From Paludibacteraceae bacterium (GTDB taxonomy: Bacteria > Bacteroidota > Bacteroidia > Bacteroidales > Paludibacteraceae), in NCBI GenBank assembly GCA_017417025.1, contig JAFPZY010000038.1, forward strand, positions 1 to 42,392: 42,392 nucleotides of DNA, in the 5' to 3' direction. A program made the position numbers and the translations under genes. The number at the start of each line of letters is the position of its first letter. The stretch's first letter is position 1. Of the stretch, positions 8,202 through 16,454 are shown one piece after another. A model generated the notes under the pieces. The model did not search any database and was not told the DNA's origin. It was given only the letters and a program-made list of their open reading frames with translations.

Positions 8202-8303
8202 AACCACATCAGCGTTGAGCGTCAATAGCTCAATTGATACTATCAATTCCCCCCGCGGAAACCGCATCAGCAATGCAATTATCAACTCTCAATCAGCAGT
8301 CTT

Positions 8304-8347
8304 AACCGAAGGATAACCGAAAGATAACCGAAGGATAACCGAAGGAT
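8304..8347. repeat. Four 11-bp tandem repeats (AACCGAAGGAT)
   Basis: Units start at 8304, 8315, 8326 and 8337; the second has one substitution. The unit is the reverse complement of the one at 264-296. About 180 bp of featureless sequence separates it from the next promoter. Confidence 0.85.
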
Positions 8348-8525
8348 AGAGCCGACATCACCGAGGCAAAACCGAGCCTGCACCGCACCAACAAACACCC
8401 CTCCACGTCCTTGCAGTCTCCCCCTATTACACTCTTGTGCCTGCCTTCGTCACATCCCACAAAACTGATGAACAACTTGTTTATACGCTTCTCCCCGCCA
8501 AAAAACCGCATTTTCGCAGAAAAAT

Positions 8526-8557
8526 GTTGCCTGTTTCAAGAAATTATCGTAACTTTG
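8526..8557 (+). promoter_or_regulatory. Promoter of the tsaC-sugar transferase-xseB operon
   Basis: GTTG (8526-8529), 20 bp, TAACTTTG (8550-8557). The inferred start site is about 35 nt before the ATG at 8599. This supports that ATG over the in-frame upstream start at 8437, which precedes the promoter. Confidence 0.6.
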
Positions 8558-8598
8558 CAGACTTTCTTGCACTTCGCAAACAAAAAACATACTCAGAG

Positions 8599-9210
8599 AT
8601 GAAACAGACGGAAATAGCGGCGGACAAATACGAAAAAGAAGACCTTCAGACTGCTCTGAAAGTACTCCGCGAGGGGGGAGTTATTCTTTATCCCACAGAC
8701 ACAGTATGGGGCATAGGCTGTGACGCGACCAACGAAGAGGCTGTAAAACGCATCTACAGCATCAAGCGCCGTGCTGACAACAAAGCCATGCTTGTGCTCA
8801 TTGATGCCCCCGGAAGGCTGCGCACATACGTTGAGGACATACCAGAAACGGCATGGACACTGCTTGAAAACACCGGTCTGTCAGCAGAAGAACGGCCGCT
8901 GACCATCATCTATCCGCGTGCCCGCCAACTCGCGCCGAGCCTCACAGGGGATGACGGCAGCATCGGCATACGCATCACTGCAGAGCCCTTCTCCCATGCC
9001 TTGTGCGCAGGGTTAGGGAAACCGGTAGTCTCAACTTCCGCGAACATTAGCGGAGAGGCAACGGCAAAAACATTCACCTCTATCAGCCCCGAAATAATAA
9101 ACGCAGTTGACTATGTATGCCGCTTCCGCCGCAATGACAACCGCCCCCACAAACCGTCGGCGGTGATAAAAGTCAATGAGGACAACTCCTTTGAAATAAT
9201 CAGAAAATAA
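8599..9210 (+). CDS. L-threonylcarbamoyladenylate synthase (Sua5/YrdC/TsaC family)
   Basis: This 203-residue protein carries the YrdC-fold signatures GGVILYPTDTVWGIGCDA (about residues 26-43), the KRRADNKAM nucleotide-binding segment and the C-terminal PVVSTSANISGE. It makes threonylcarbamoyl-AMP from threonine, bicarbonate and ATP, the first step of t6A modification of ANN-decoding tRNAs. It is the short TsaC-like form without the Sua5 C-terminal domain. The ATG at 8599 was chosen because family N-termini fit and the promoter lies just upstream. The sugar transferase gene starts 11 bp after its stop. Confidence 0.92.
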   Translation: MKQTEIAADKYEKEDLQTALKVLREGGVILYPTDTVWGIGCDATNEEAVKRIYSIKRRADNKAMLVLIDAPGRLRTYVEDIPETAWTLLENTGLSAEERPLTIIYPRARQLAPSLTGDDGSIGIRITAEPFSHALCAGLGKPVVSTSANISGEATAKTFTSISPEIINAVDYVCRFRRNDNRPHKPSAVIKVNEDNSFEIIRK

Positions 9211-9221
9211 GCGCACAAGCG

Positions 9222-10445
9222 ATGAAAACACTCACTGGACACAGAAAACAGCAGTTGCGATATGTGGCGGCGGACACTCTGTCGTCCGTCATTGTGTGGC
9301 TGTGCTTCCTGTTGTTCAGGTGGCTGGTCTTCGAGGGCAAGGTCTTCGGCCTGCACTCGGTGCTTGTTCCGGCCTTCGGTTTCCACCGCCCGCTCCTCGT
9401 CTATCCGGCGGCATGCCTCCTTATTTACTATCTTTCAGGCTATTACCTCCGCCCCTACAAACACTCTCTCACGCGCGAGATGCTGACCACCCTCATCAGC
9501 GCCGCCATCATCTCCATCGGTGCCTTCTTTGTCATCATCATCGACGACAGGGTGAGTGACTATCACAACTATCTCGGCTCGCTCCTTGTCCTCTTCGTCC
9601 TTCAGTTCTTCGTGAGCTGGCTGATGAGGCTTGCCGTCACCTTGTTCACCCGCCGCAATCTTCCTGCCGAAGATGTCATCCTTATCGACCTGCCCGAAGA
9701 TGCCTCGGAAAACGAACTGTTTGCCCGGATAAAAGAGGCATATCCCACAGGAAAAGAGATTGTTGTACGCCCGCGCGTAAAGGATATTCTCACCGGAGCT
9801 GCGCGGATTGCTGACCTACGCGGCGAAGCCATGATACGCATTACCGACCACCATGCCTCCGACTCCGAACTGTGCATCAAACGGGCATTCGACATCTTTG
9901 TTGCCGCATTCACACTGCTCATTCTCAGCCCGCTTTACGCACTTGTAGGCATACTCGTGCGCCTCACATCAGCAGGACCTGCCCTTTATAGGCAAGAGCG
10001 CATCGGCTTGCACGGCATCCCCTTCAACATACTGAAATTCAGGACTATGTACACCAATGCCGAGGACGAGACACCTCGGTTAGCCTCAAACAACGACCCG
10101 CGTATAACCGCACTCGGACACTTCCTGCGCAAATACAGGATAGACGAACTTCCGCAGATGTGGAATGTGCTCAAAGGCGATATGTCTATCGTCGGCCCGC
10201 GCCCAGAAAGAGCATACTTCATCCGCCTTATTGAGGAAAAAGCCCCTTACTACTGCCTCCTCTACAAAATCCGCCCGGGACTGACAAGCTGGGGACCTAT
10301 AAAAGTGGGCTACACCGACACTGTGGACAAAATGGTCAGCCGCCTCAACTACGACATCGCCTACATGGAAAACATGTCCCTCCTCCTTGATATAAAAATA
10401 ATGTTGTACACTATCGCCGTCGTTTTTGGCGGTAAAGGCAAATAA
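9222..10445 (+). CDS. Bacterial sugar transferase (undecaprenyl-phosphate phosphoglycosyltransferase)
   Basis: This 407-residue protein has four N-terminal membrane segments (about residues 15-135), a short degenerate nucleotide-binding-like linker, a fifth hydrophobic segment (about 228-248) and the C-terminal monotopic phosphoglycosyltransferase domain. The catalytic core is clear: ILKFRTMYTNAEDE with its acidic pair, RKYRIDELPQMWNVLKGDMS, IVGPRPER and RPGLTSWGPI. It transfers a sugar-1-phosphate from a UDP-sugar to undecaprenyl phosphate, initiating polysaccharide or glycan assembly at the inner membrane. No other glycan genes are nearby, so this initiator may serve a remote locus or the general protein O-glycosylation pathway; that choice is inference. 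Confidence 0.92.
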   Translation: MKTLTGHRKQQLRYVAADTLSSVIVWLCFLLFRWLVFEGKVFGLHSVLVPAFGFHRPLLVYPAACLLIYYLSGYYLRPYKHSLTREMLTTLISAAIISIGAFFVIIIDDRVSDYHNYLGSLLVLFVLQFFVSWLMRLAVTLFTRRNLPAEDVILIDLPEDASENELFARIKEAYPTGKEIVVRPRVKDILTGAARIADLRGEAMIRITDHHASDSELCIKRAFDIFVAAFTLLILSPLYALVGILVRLTSAGPALYRQERIGLHGIPFNILKFRTMYTNAEDETPRLASNNDPRITALGHFLRKYRIDELPQMWNVLKGDMSIVGPRPERAYFIRLIEEKAPYYCLLYKIRPGLTSWGPIKVGYTDTVDKMVSRLNYDIAYMENMSLLLDIKIMLYTIAVVFGGKGK

Positions 10446-10456
10446 ACCAACCTGTT

Positions 10457-10645
10457 ATGACATACGACGAAGCTATAGCGAAAGCGGAGGATATTGTGTC
10501 CTCGCTTGAGAAGACAGAAGCTCTTGACATGGCCGTTTACCGTGAAAAAGCAGCAGAAGTCAAGCGTCTGCTTGACTTCTGCGAAGGTCAATTGCGCAAT
10601 ACCGCAATCGGGATTGAGAAAGACTCAGTCGAAGATGTTCATTGA
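10457..10645 (+). CDS. xseB: Exodeoxyribonuclease VII small subunit
   Basis: This 62-residue protein starts MTYDEAIAKAEDIVSSLE and continues with the coiled-coil helix typical of XseB, which forms the stalk on the XseA catalytic subunit that degrades single-stranded DNA to oligonucleotides. xseA is not in the window. It follows the sugar transferase gene by 11 bp. Its last 21 bp overlap the convergent cysK 3' end, so both stop codons lie inside the other gene. Confidence 0.88.
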   Translation: MTYDEAIAKAEDIVSSLEKTEALDMAVYREKAAEVKRLLDFCEGQLRNTAIGIEKDSVEDVH

Positions 10646-11539
10646 CAGGTAGCGCTCACCCGTGTCTGGCAGAATAGCCACAATCATCTTGCCTTTGTTT
10701 TCTTCTTCGCGCGCAAGTTGCAATGCTGCTGAAAAAGCCGCTCCTGAGGATATGCCTACAAGCAGTCCCTGTGTTTTTGCCAGAGTGCGCATGCCGTCGA
10801 AAGCTGCCTCGTCCTCTATAGTGACAATCTTGTCCACTACCTTTGCGTCGTAGGTTTCCGGCACAAAGCCTGCACCTATGCCCTGTATGCGGTGCTTTCC
10901 TGCGACACCGGTCGAGAGGACGGCTGAACTGGCAGGCTCCACGGCAACCACCTTCACGCTCTGTTTGTGCTTCTTCAGTGCACGGCCGCTGCCGGAAACA
11001 GTGCCGCCTGTGCCTACGCCTGACACCAGTATATCCACCTGGCCTTCAGTGTCTTTCCATATTTCTTCACCTGTTGTGCGCTCGTGCATGGCAGGGTTGG
11101 CGGGATTGACGAATTGCCCCAATATCACAGCCCCGGGAGTCGCGTCGCGCAGTTCTTCTGCACGCCTTATAGCACCCTTCATGCCCTCTGCCCCGGGAGT
11201 CAGCTCCAGCCGGGCGCCATACGCCTTCAGCAGGTTCCTGCGCTCCACACTCATGGTGTCTGGCATGGTGAGGATGGTTTTGTAGCCTTTTGCAGCACCT
11301 ACCCAAGCCAGGCCGACTCCGGTGTTGCCGCTTGTAGGCTCAATTATGGTCGCTCCGGGTTTCAGAATACCGCGCTGCTCGGCATCTTCAATCATGGCAA
11401 GTGCTATGCGGTCTTTCACGCTGCCGCCTGGATTGAAATACTCCATTTTGACGATGATGCGGGCTTGCTGTCCCTCCATTCCTGTGATTTCCAGCATCGG
11501 TGTGCCGCCGATAAGCTGGGTGAGTTTAGTGTTAATCAT
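10625..11539 (-). CDS. cysK: Cysteine synthase A (O-acetylserine sulfhydrylase)
   Basis: The 304-residue PLP enzyme shows GGTPMLEI near the N-terminus, the lysine motif NPGGSVKDRIA (PLP Schiff base at about residue 42), PTSGNTGVGLA for substrate binding, and GVGTGGTVSG for PLP phosphate. It makes cysteine from O-acetylserine and sulfide. Its leader of about 220 nt contains a cysteine-rich short reading frame followed by a strong terminator hairpin, which suggests transcription attenuation by cysteine supply. It overlaps xseB by 21 bp at the 3' end. Confidence 0.96.
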   Translation of the reverse strand: MINTKLTQLIGGTPMLEITGMEGQQARIIVKMEYFNPGGSVKDRIALAMIEDAEQRGILKPGATIIEPTSGNTGVGLAWVGAAKGYKTILTMPDTMSVERRNLLKAYGARLELTPGAEGMKGAIRRAEELRDATPGAVILGQFVNPANPAMHERTTGEEIWKDTEGQVDILVSGVGTGGTVSGSGRALKKHKQSVKVVAVEPASSAVLSTGVAGKHRIQGIGAGFVPETYDAKVVDKIVTIEDEAAFDGMRTLAKTQGLLVGISSGAAFSAALQLAREEENKGKMIVAILPDTGERYLSMNIFD

Positions 11540-11597
11540 AATTGTAAAAATATTTGGTTAATATATTTGTCTTATCCCATACAGGGTCTTTGGCCGT

Positions 11598-11634
11598 AAA
11601 AAAACGGCTTACCTCTGTCATGGGGTAAGCCGTT
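11598..11634 (-). terminator. Leader terminator (putative attenuator) of cysK
   Basis: On the minus strand an 11-bp perfect stem (arms 11624-11634 and 11603-11613) closes a 10-nt loop and runs directly into a seven-base T tract. It lies between the cysK promoter and the cysK start, 58 nt upstream of the ATG, so unconditional termination would block cysK. It must therefore be regulated or leaky. Confidence 0.8.
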
Positions 11635-11661
11635 GTACGTTGCATCTGCCAGCAGTTTTCC

Positions 11662-11742
11662 TTATATTGCATACGTCATTGAGCCACACCCTGACAAGAG
11701 TGATGCCCGACAACATACATTATTGAAAACCTGCTTGGTCAT
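11662..11742 (-). CDS. Putative cysteine-rich leader peptide of cysK (26 residues)
   Basis: An ATG about 20 nt from the inferred transcription start opens 26 codons ending in TAA at 11662. Its core is NNVCCRASLLSGCGS, giving three cysteine codons with two in tandem (residues 10, 11 and 19). The stop codon is about 28 nt before the terminator hairpin. Position, size and codon content match ribosome-mediated attenuation leaders of amino-acid biosynthesis operons, here for cysteine. This assignment is inferred from layout; no experimental homologue is claimed. Confidence 0.65.
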   Translation of the reverse strand: MTKQVFNNVCCRASLLSGCGSMTYAI

Positions 11743-11763
11743 GTTTTTCTCAAAAATCCGCTG

Positions 11764-11795
11764 CAAAGGTAAGGCAAAAATATTGTCCCTGCAAA
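11764..11795 (-). promoter_or_regulatory. Promoter of the cysK leader transcript
   Basis: On the minus strand TTTG (11792-11795), 20 bp and TACCTTTG (11764-11771) match the Bacteroidetes consensus exactly. The start site falls near 11758, giving a leader of about 220 nt. Confidence 0.75.
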
Positions 11796-11852
11796 TTATT
11801 TCCGCACTTTTTTTCAAAAAAAAGATAAAATATGCTATCTTTGCCTCTCAAA

Positions 11853-11884
11853 ATTGCATATTTGAAAAAAAAGCATTATCTTTG
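11853..11884 (+). promoter_or_regulatory. Promoter of the Nfn-like gene
   Basis: ATTG (11853-11856), 20 bp, TATCTTTG (11877-11884). A second TATCTTTG at 11836-11843 lacks a good -33 element. The ATG follows about 35 nt after the inferred start. Confidence 0.65.
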
Positions 11885-11925
11885 CAGCCTTATTGTGTAT
11901 TTAGATAGAGCCTGACCGGAGTAAC

Positions 11926-14148
11926 ATGAACAGAATAGTATCAAAACGCTTTTTCTCCGCCAACGTAGCCGAGCTGGTAGTTGAAGCACCGCAGATAGCC
12001 CGCAGCAGAAAAGCAGGCCACTTTGTTATTGTTCGCGTGGACTGCCACAGCGAGCGTATGCCGCTAACCATTGCCGCCTCCGACGTGGAGAAAGGAACCG
12101 TCACTCTGGTAGTGCAGCGTGTAGGCGTTTCTTCCGCCAAACTGTGCGCACTTGAAGCCGGCGACAGCGTCCATGACGTAGCCGGACCTCTTGGCCGTGC
12201 TACTGACATCAGGCTCTTCGGCACAGTGGTCTGTGCCTGCGGAGGAGTGGGAGCTGCCCCGATGCTGCCTATCGCACAGGCCCTGAAAGCCGCAGGCAAC
12301 CGCGTTATTACGGTACTGGCTGCAAGGACAAAAGAACTTGTCATCCTGCACGACGAACTTGCCGCCTGCTCCGACGAGGTGATTGTCATGACCGATGACG
12401 GCAGTATGGGCCGGCAGGGGCTGGTCACTGCCGGAGTGGAACAGGTCATCGCCCGTGAGAAAGTGGACAAGTGCATCACCATCGGCCCCGCAATAATGAT
12501 GAAATTCGTTGCGCAGACAACAGCGAAATACAATATCCCCACCGAAGCAAGCCTTAACACCGTGATGGTGGACGGCACCGGCATGTGCGGAGCCTGCCGT
12601 GTTACGGTGGGAGGCAAAACGCGCTTCGTCTGTGTGGACGGCCCCGAGTTTGATGCACATCAGGTGGACTGGGACGAGATGATGGGCCGCATGCGCTCCT
12701 ACAAACAGGAGGAAACTGCCGCCTACGAGCGTTACACCGAAGCGCAGAAGCCGCTGACAGCCAAACAGAGAACCGCCATCCCGAGAGTGAAGATGCCGGA
12801 ACTGCCGCCGGAGATAAGGACAAGAAGCCTGCATGCGGAGGTGAACACCGGACTGACCTACGGGCAGGCGCTGACCGAAGCGCACAGATGCCTCAACTGC
12901 AAGAACCCCGCATGCATGGAAGGCTGCCCCGTAAACATACATATTCCTGCCTTCATCAAGAAAATAGAATCAGGCGACATTGACGGTGCAGCAGCGGTCA
13001 TAGCCGGGTCCTCCACACTGCCTGCTGTCTGCGGACGTGTCTGCCCGCAGGAGAAGCAGTGCGAGTCAAAGTGCATACACCTCAAAATGGGGCATGAGCC
13101 CGTGGCAATAGGCTGGCTTGAGCGCTTTGTGGCGGACAATGCAAAGAAAACGGCACTCCTGACAGAGCCCGCAAAAGACATCAAAGTGGCAGTGGTCGGC
13201 AGCGGTCCTGCAGGACTCGCTTTCGCCGGCGACATGGCGCGCTACGGCTACCGCGTGACGGTCTTCGAGGCACTCCACGAGACAGGTGGCGTACTCAAAT
13301 ACGGCATTCCCGAGTTCCGCCTGCCCAACAGGATTGTGGACGGCGAGATTGACAAACTGCGCGCAGCAGGAGTCGAATTCCTCACCGACACCATAGTAGG
13401 CAAGACCATTTCTGTGGACGAATTGCGCGAACAAGGCTTTGCTGGTATTTTCGTAGGCTCAGGAGCCGGACTGCCGAGGTTTATGAATATAGCAGGCGAA
13501 AACCTCAACGGCGTTATGAGCTGCAACGAATACCTGACGCGCGTAAACCTCATGGAAGCAGCTGATACAGAAAGCGATACACCTCTGCTATATGGCAAGA
13601 ATGTGCTCGTTGTAGGCGGAGGCAACACCGCTATGGACGCAGTGCGGACTGCCAAACGCCTCGGCGCGGAAACGGCTACTGTGGTCTATCGCCGCTCTGA
13701 AGCAGAGATGCCTGCACGCATTGAAGAGGTCAGGCATGCCAAAGAGGAGGGAATACGTTTCCTGACCCTGCACAACCCGCTTGAGTACCACGCTGACGAC
13801 AACGGCCGTGTCAAAGAGGCGGTGCTGCAGGTAATGAGGCTCGGAGAACCTGACGCAAGCGGCAGAAGAAGTCCGGTCGCGGTGGAGGGACAGACGGTGA
13901 CTGTGCCCGCCGACCTGGTTATAGTGGCAGTTGGAGTCAGCCCCAACCCGCTTATTCCGGCGGCAGTCAAAGGACTGGAAGTCTCAGCCAAAGGGACTAT
14001 CGTGGTTGGCGAAGACACCATGCGCTCGTCCCTGCCCGACCTCTTTGCCGGAGGCGACATCGTGCGGGGAGGAGCAACCGTCATTCTCGCCATGTCCGAC
14101 GGCAGACGGGCTGCAGCGGCTATGCATAAACAACTGACAGATAAATAA
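11926..14148 (+). CDS. Fused NfnA/NfnB-type flavoprotein (FNR-like + glutamate synthase beta-like)
   Basis: This 740-residue protein fuses two modules. Residues 1-250 are a ferredoxin-NADP reductase/PyrK-like domain with a [2Fe-2S] site GTGMCGACRV (C221, C224) plus C236. Residues about 300-740 are the glutamate-synthase small-subunit type, with two [4Fe-4S] cysteine groups (C322/C325/C330/C334 and C369/C373/C379/C383), an FAD motif VAVVGSGPAG (421-430) and an NAD(P)H motif VLVVGGGNTAMD. The pair corresponds to the two subunits of the electron-bifurcating NADH-dependent reduced ferredoxin:NADP oxidoreductase, here in one chain. No glutamate-synthase large subunit is adjacent, which favours an Nfn role over glutamate synthesis. 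The role is inferred from domain order. Confidence 0.88.
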   Translation: MNRIVSKRFFSANVAELVVEAPQIARSRKAGHFVIVRVDCHSERMPLTIAASDVEKGTVTLVVQRVGVSSAKLCALEAGDSVHDVAGPLGRATDIRLFGTVVCACGGVGAAPMLPIAQALKAAGNRVITVLAARTKELVILHDELAACSDEVIVMTDDGSMGRQGLVTAGVEQVIAREKVDKCITIGPAIMMKFVAQTTAKYNIPTEASLNTVMVDGTGMCGACRVTVGGKTRFVCVDGPEFDAHQVDWDEMMGRMRSYKQEETAAYERYTEAQKPLTAKQRTAIPRVKMPELPPEIRTRSLHAEVNTGLTYGQALTEAHRCLNCKNPACMEGCPVNIHIPAFIKKIESGDIDGAAAVIAGSSTLPAVCGRVCPQEKQCESKCIHLKMGHEPVAIGWLERFVADNAKKTALLTEPAKDIKVAVVGSGPAGLAFAGDMARYGYRVTVFEALHETGGVLKYGIPEFRLPNRIVDGEIDKLRAAGVEFLTDTIVGKTISVDELREQGFAGIFVGSGAGLPRFMNIAGENLNGVMSCNEYLTRVNLMEAADTESDTPLLYGKNVLVVGGGNTAMDAVRTAKRLGAETATVVYRRSEAEMPARIEEVRHAKEEGIRFLTLHNPLEYHADDNGRVKEAVLQVMRLGEPDASGRRSPVAVEGQTVTVPADLVIVAVGVSPNPLIPAAVKGLEVSAKGTIVVGEDTMRSSLPDLFAGGDIVRGGATVILAMSDGRRAAAAMHKQLTDK

Positions 14149-14204
14149 TAATAATAACAATAATACGAAACCGGACAACTGGTAATTAGTTAAAAAACGC
14201 AGAT

Positions 14205-14528
14205 ATGACAAAAGAATTGTATTTGGCATTGGCGTATGTGATTCTTATCAATCTGACGACCTTCGTGATGTTCTACATTGACAAGCAGGAACATCGCCGC
14301 CACAGGCACCCGCACGGCATCAGTACTCATATTTTTATGACTCTGGCGGTGTTGGGCGGTAGTCTTGGTGAATTGTTGGGCATGTGGGCGTTCCACCACA
14401 AGAGGCATCACAAGGAATATCTGATACTGCTCCCCATCTTCCTGCTTGCCCAGATTATAGTGGCGGCAGTGGTGCTGAACATGTATTTCTCCACCGACGT
14501 GGACGTTCACGACCTCGTTCCCGCCTGA
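14205..14528 (+). CDS. DUF1294 small membrane protein
   Basis: This 107-residue protein has the DUF1294 pattern: a first membrane helix ending in FYIDKQ, a basic stretch (HRRHRHPHG), the second helix LAVLGGSLGELLGMWAF followed by HHKRHHKEY, and a third C-terminal helix. The function of the family is unknown. It follows the Nfn-like gene by 56 bp and precedes the antiporter gene by 7 bp, so these probably share a transcript. The histidine-rich loops could bind metal, but nothing shows this. Confidence 0.8.
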   Translation: MTKELYLALAYVILINLTTFVMFYIDKQEHRRHRHPHGISTHIFMTLAVLGGSLGELLGMWAFHHKRHHKEYLILLPIFLLAQIIVAAVVLNMYFSTDVDVHDLVPA

Positions 14529-14535
14529 ACAGCTG

Positions 14536-16377
14536 ATGCTCCTGCAAATATTCATTGTGCTCGCGGCAGTTCTGCTTGTCCCCATGATCTGCCACAAGAT
14601 CCGCGTCCCTGGCGTGGTGGGGTTTATTTTGGCAGGCATGGCTGTAGGCTCTTATGGAGCAGGGTGGCTTGAAGAAAGCGGCACTATAGGGGTGCTGGGC
14701 AAACTGGGCATGCTGTACATAATGTTCCAGTCCGGCAGCGAAATCGACCTCAACGAACTGCATGTGCTCCGCCGTAAGGCAGGAGAATTCGGACTGATGT
14801 CGTTCCTTTTCCCCATGCTGCCCGGAGTACTGGTGGCTCATTTCGGGCTTGGCATGGACGCTTATGCCTCATGTCTGCTCGGTGCCATGTTCGGCAGCCA
14901 CACTCTGATGACCTACCCGATTGTGTCGCGTTACGGAGTGCAGAAAACACGCGCAGTGAACATCGCCGTAGGCGGCACTATTGTAGCAGTCACGCTGTCA
15001 TTGCTCGTCTTGGCGTTGGTCAAGAACCGCGTCTCAGGTGCCGACTGGCGGATGTCACTGCTGACTGTGCCTCTGTCGCTGATGTGTGTGATGTGGCTGT
15101 TCCCAAAGTTCGCGCAACTCTTTCTCAAACGCTACACCGACCCTGTTGCAGACTTCATGCTGGTCATGGCGCTGCTGGTGCTATCAGCTCTGCTGACCGA
15201 CAAATCCGGACTTGACGGCATACTTGGGGCTTTCTTGTGTGGACTGTCACTTAACAGACTGCTGCCGGGCAACTCGTCACTCATGCGCCGAATCACTTTT
15301 GTGGGCAACAGCATCTTCGTGCCGCTGTTCCTCATCTCGGTTGGCATGCTCATCGATGTGAGGCTCTTCTGGAGCGGCAGCACTACCCTTGTCCTGGCGG
15401 CGGTGATGGTTGTTGTCAAACTGGCAGGCAAATGGTTGGCCTCATTTGTCGCACAGAAGATATGGCACTTTGCTACACTTGAACGCCAACTTATGTTCGG
15501 ACTGACGCACGCCGCCGCTGCCGGCACTCTGGCGGTGGTCTCTATCGGCTATGAAAACGGCATCTTCGGTGCGGAGGTGCTCAGTGCGGCAGTGCTGATG
15601 ATTCTTGTCTTGTGCACCATATCTTCCTTTGTCACCGAGTATGCTGCCAAAGAACTGGCTCTTCAGGAGGAGGCACGCATGGACACCGACAAAGAGCAGC
15701 GCTGGAAACTGCTCTCGCTCGCCACTGACGAACAGCCGTTAGCTGTGCTTGCTGCTATGGCGCAGTTGCAAAATGCAGGGATCTCGGCAGGCGAGACATG
15801 GCACTCTATTGGGCAGATGGCAGAGCGCGAAAGTTGCTCGTTGGCTGTCTATCAGGAGCGTCAGCCGCTCAACACCGTCTCGCGTCTGCTTGTGGCGGTG
15901 CCGCGTTATGCGGAAAAAGAGCGCGACTTCATCACCTGTTTCGGACTTGTGCGCCGACTGGCAGCCGAAACGGGTGCGAAAGTGGTCTTCTACTCCCACC
16001 CTGACACACAAGCTGTCCTGCGTCTGATGTGCCGCCGTCCGGGCAAGACTCTGCTCGCCTCTTTTCGCGAAATGGACAATTGGGAGGACGTGCTCACCGT
16101 AGCAAAGGACATGAGCACCGACGACATGGTCGTCATGCTCTCTTCACGACGCTCAACTGCAAGCTATAACCCGCTCTTTGCGGAGATTCCGCAGATGCTT
16201 GAGCGCTTCTTTGCCGGCTGCAACTGGCTGGTGGTCTATCCCGAGCAGCAGACGGGAGGTGCGGATATCGATGCTATCCTCACAGAGCTGCCGCCGGCAT
16301 CATCCACATGGTCGCTCGTCAGCCACATCAAAGGACTGGTACTGCGCCTGTTGCGCCGCATACAGCTGCGGGGCTGA
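14536..16377 (+). CDS. CPA2-type cation:proton antiporter with C-terminal cytosolic domain
   Basis: The 613-residue protein has about twelve hydrophobic segments (residues 1-375) with KefB/NapA-type features: GVVGFILAGMAVG near residue 28, GSHTLMTYPIV near 121, and LFLISVGMLIDVRLF near 270. A soluble C-terminal half (about 390-600) resembles two Usp-like halves, plausibly a nucleotide-responsive regulatory domain. It should exchange Na+ or K+ for H+ at the inner membrane. The ATG at 14536 lies 7 bp after the DUF1294 stop. Ion specificity cannot be told from sequence alone. Confidence 0.85.
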   Translation: MLLQIFIVLAAVLLVPMICHKIRVPGVVGFILAGMAVGSYGAGWLEESGTIGVLGKLGMLYIMFQSGSEIDLNELHVLRRKAGEFGLMSFLFPMLPGVLVAHFGLGMDAYASCLLGAMFGSHTLMTYPIVSRYGVQKTRAVNIAVGGTIVAVTLSLLVLALVKNRVSGADWRMSLLTVPLSLMCVMWLFPKFAQLFLKRYTDPVADFMLVMALLVLSALLTDKSGLDGILGAFLCGLSLNRLLPGNSSLMRRITFVGNSIFVPLFLISVGMLIDVRLFWSGSTTLVLAAVMVVVKLAGKWLASFVAQKIWHFATLERQLMFGLTHAAAAGTLAVVSIGYENGIFGAEVLSAAVLMILVLCTISSFVTEYAAKELALQEEARMDTDKEQRWKLLSLATDEQPLAVLAAMAQLQNAGISAGETWHSIGQMAERESCSLAVYQERQPLNTVSRLLVAVPRYAEKERDFITCFGLVRRLAAETGAKVVFYSHPDTQAVLRLMCRRPGKTLLASFREMDNWEDVLTVAKDMSTDDMVVMLSSRRSTASYNPLFAEIPQMLERFFAGCNWLVVYPEQQTGGADIDAILTELPPASSTWSLVSHIKGLVLRLLRRIQLRG

Positions 16378-16380
16378 ACA

Positions 16381-16442
16381 AAAAACACTGCCACGCAAAG
16401 ACCGCTCTCCGCATGGCAGTATAAAATCTGTCGTTTTTTTTA
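16381..16442. terminator. Bidirectional terminator between antiporter and efp
   Basis: ACTGCCACGC (16387-16396) pairs with GCATGGCAGT (16411-16420) with a single non-Watson-Crick position. T-rich tracts follow on both strands (GTCGTTTTTTTT rightward, GTTTTTTGTT leftward). It separates the convergent antiporter and efp genes. Confidence 0.75.
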
Positions 16443-16454
16443 ACAAACTCAGTT

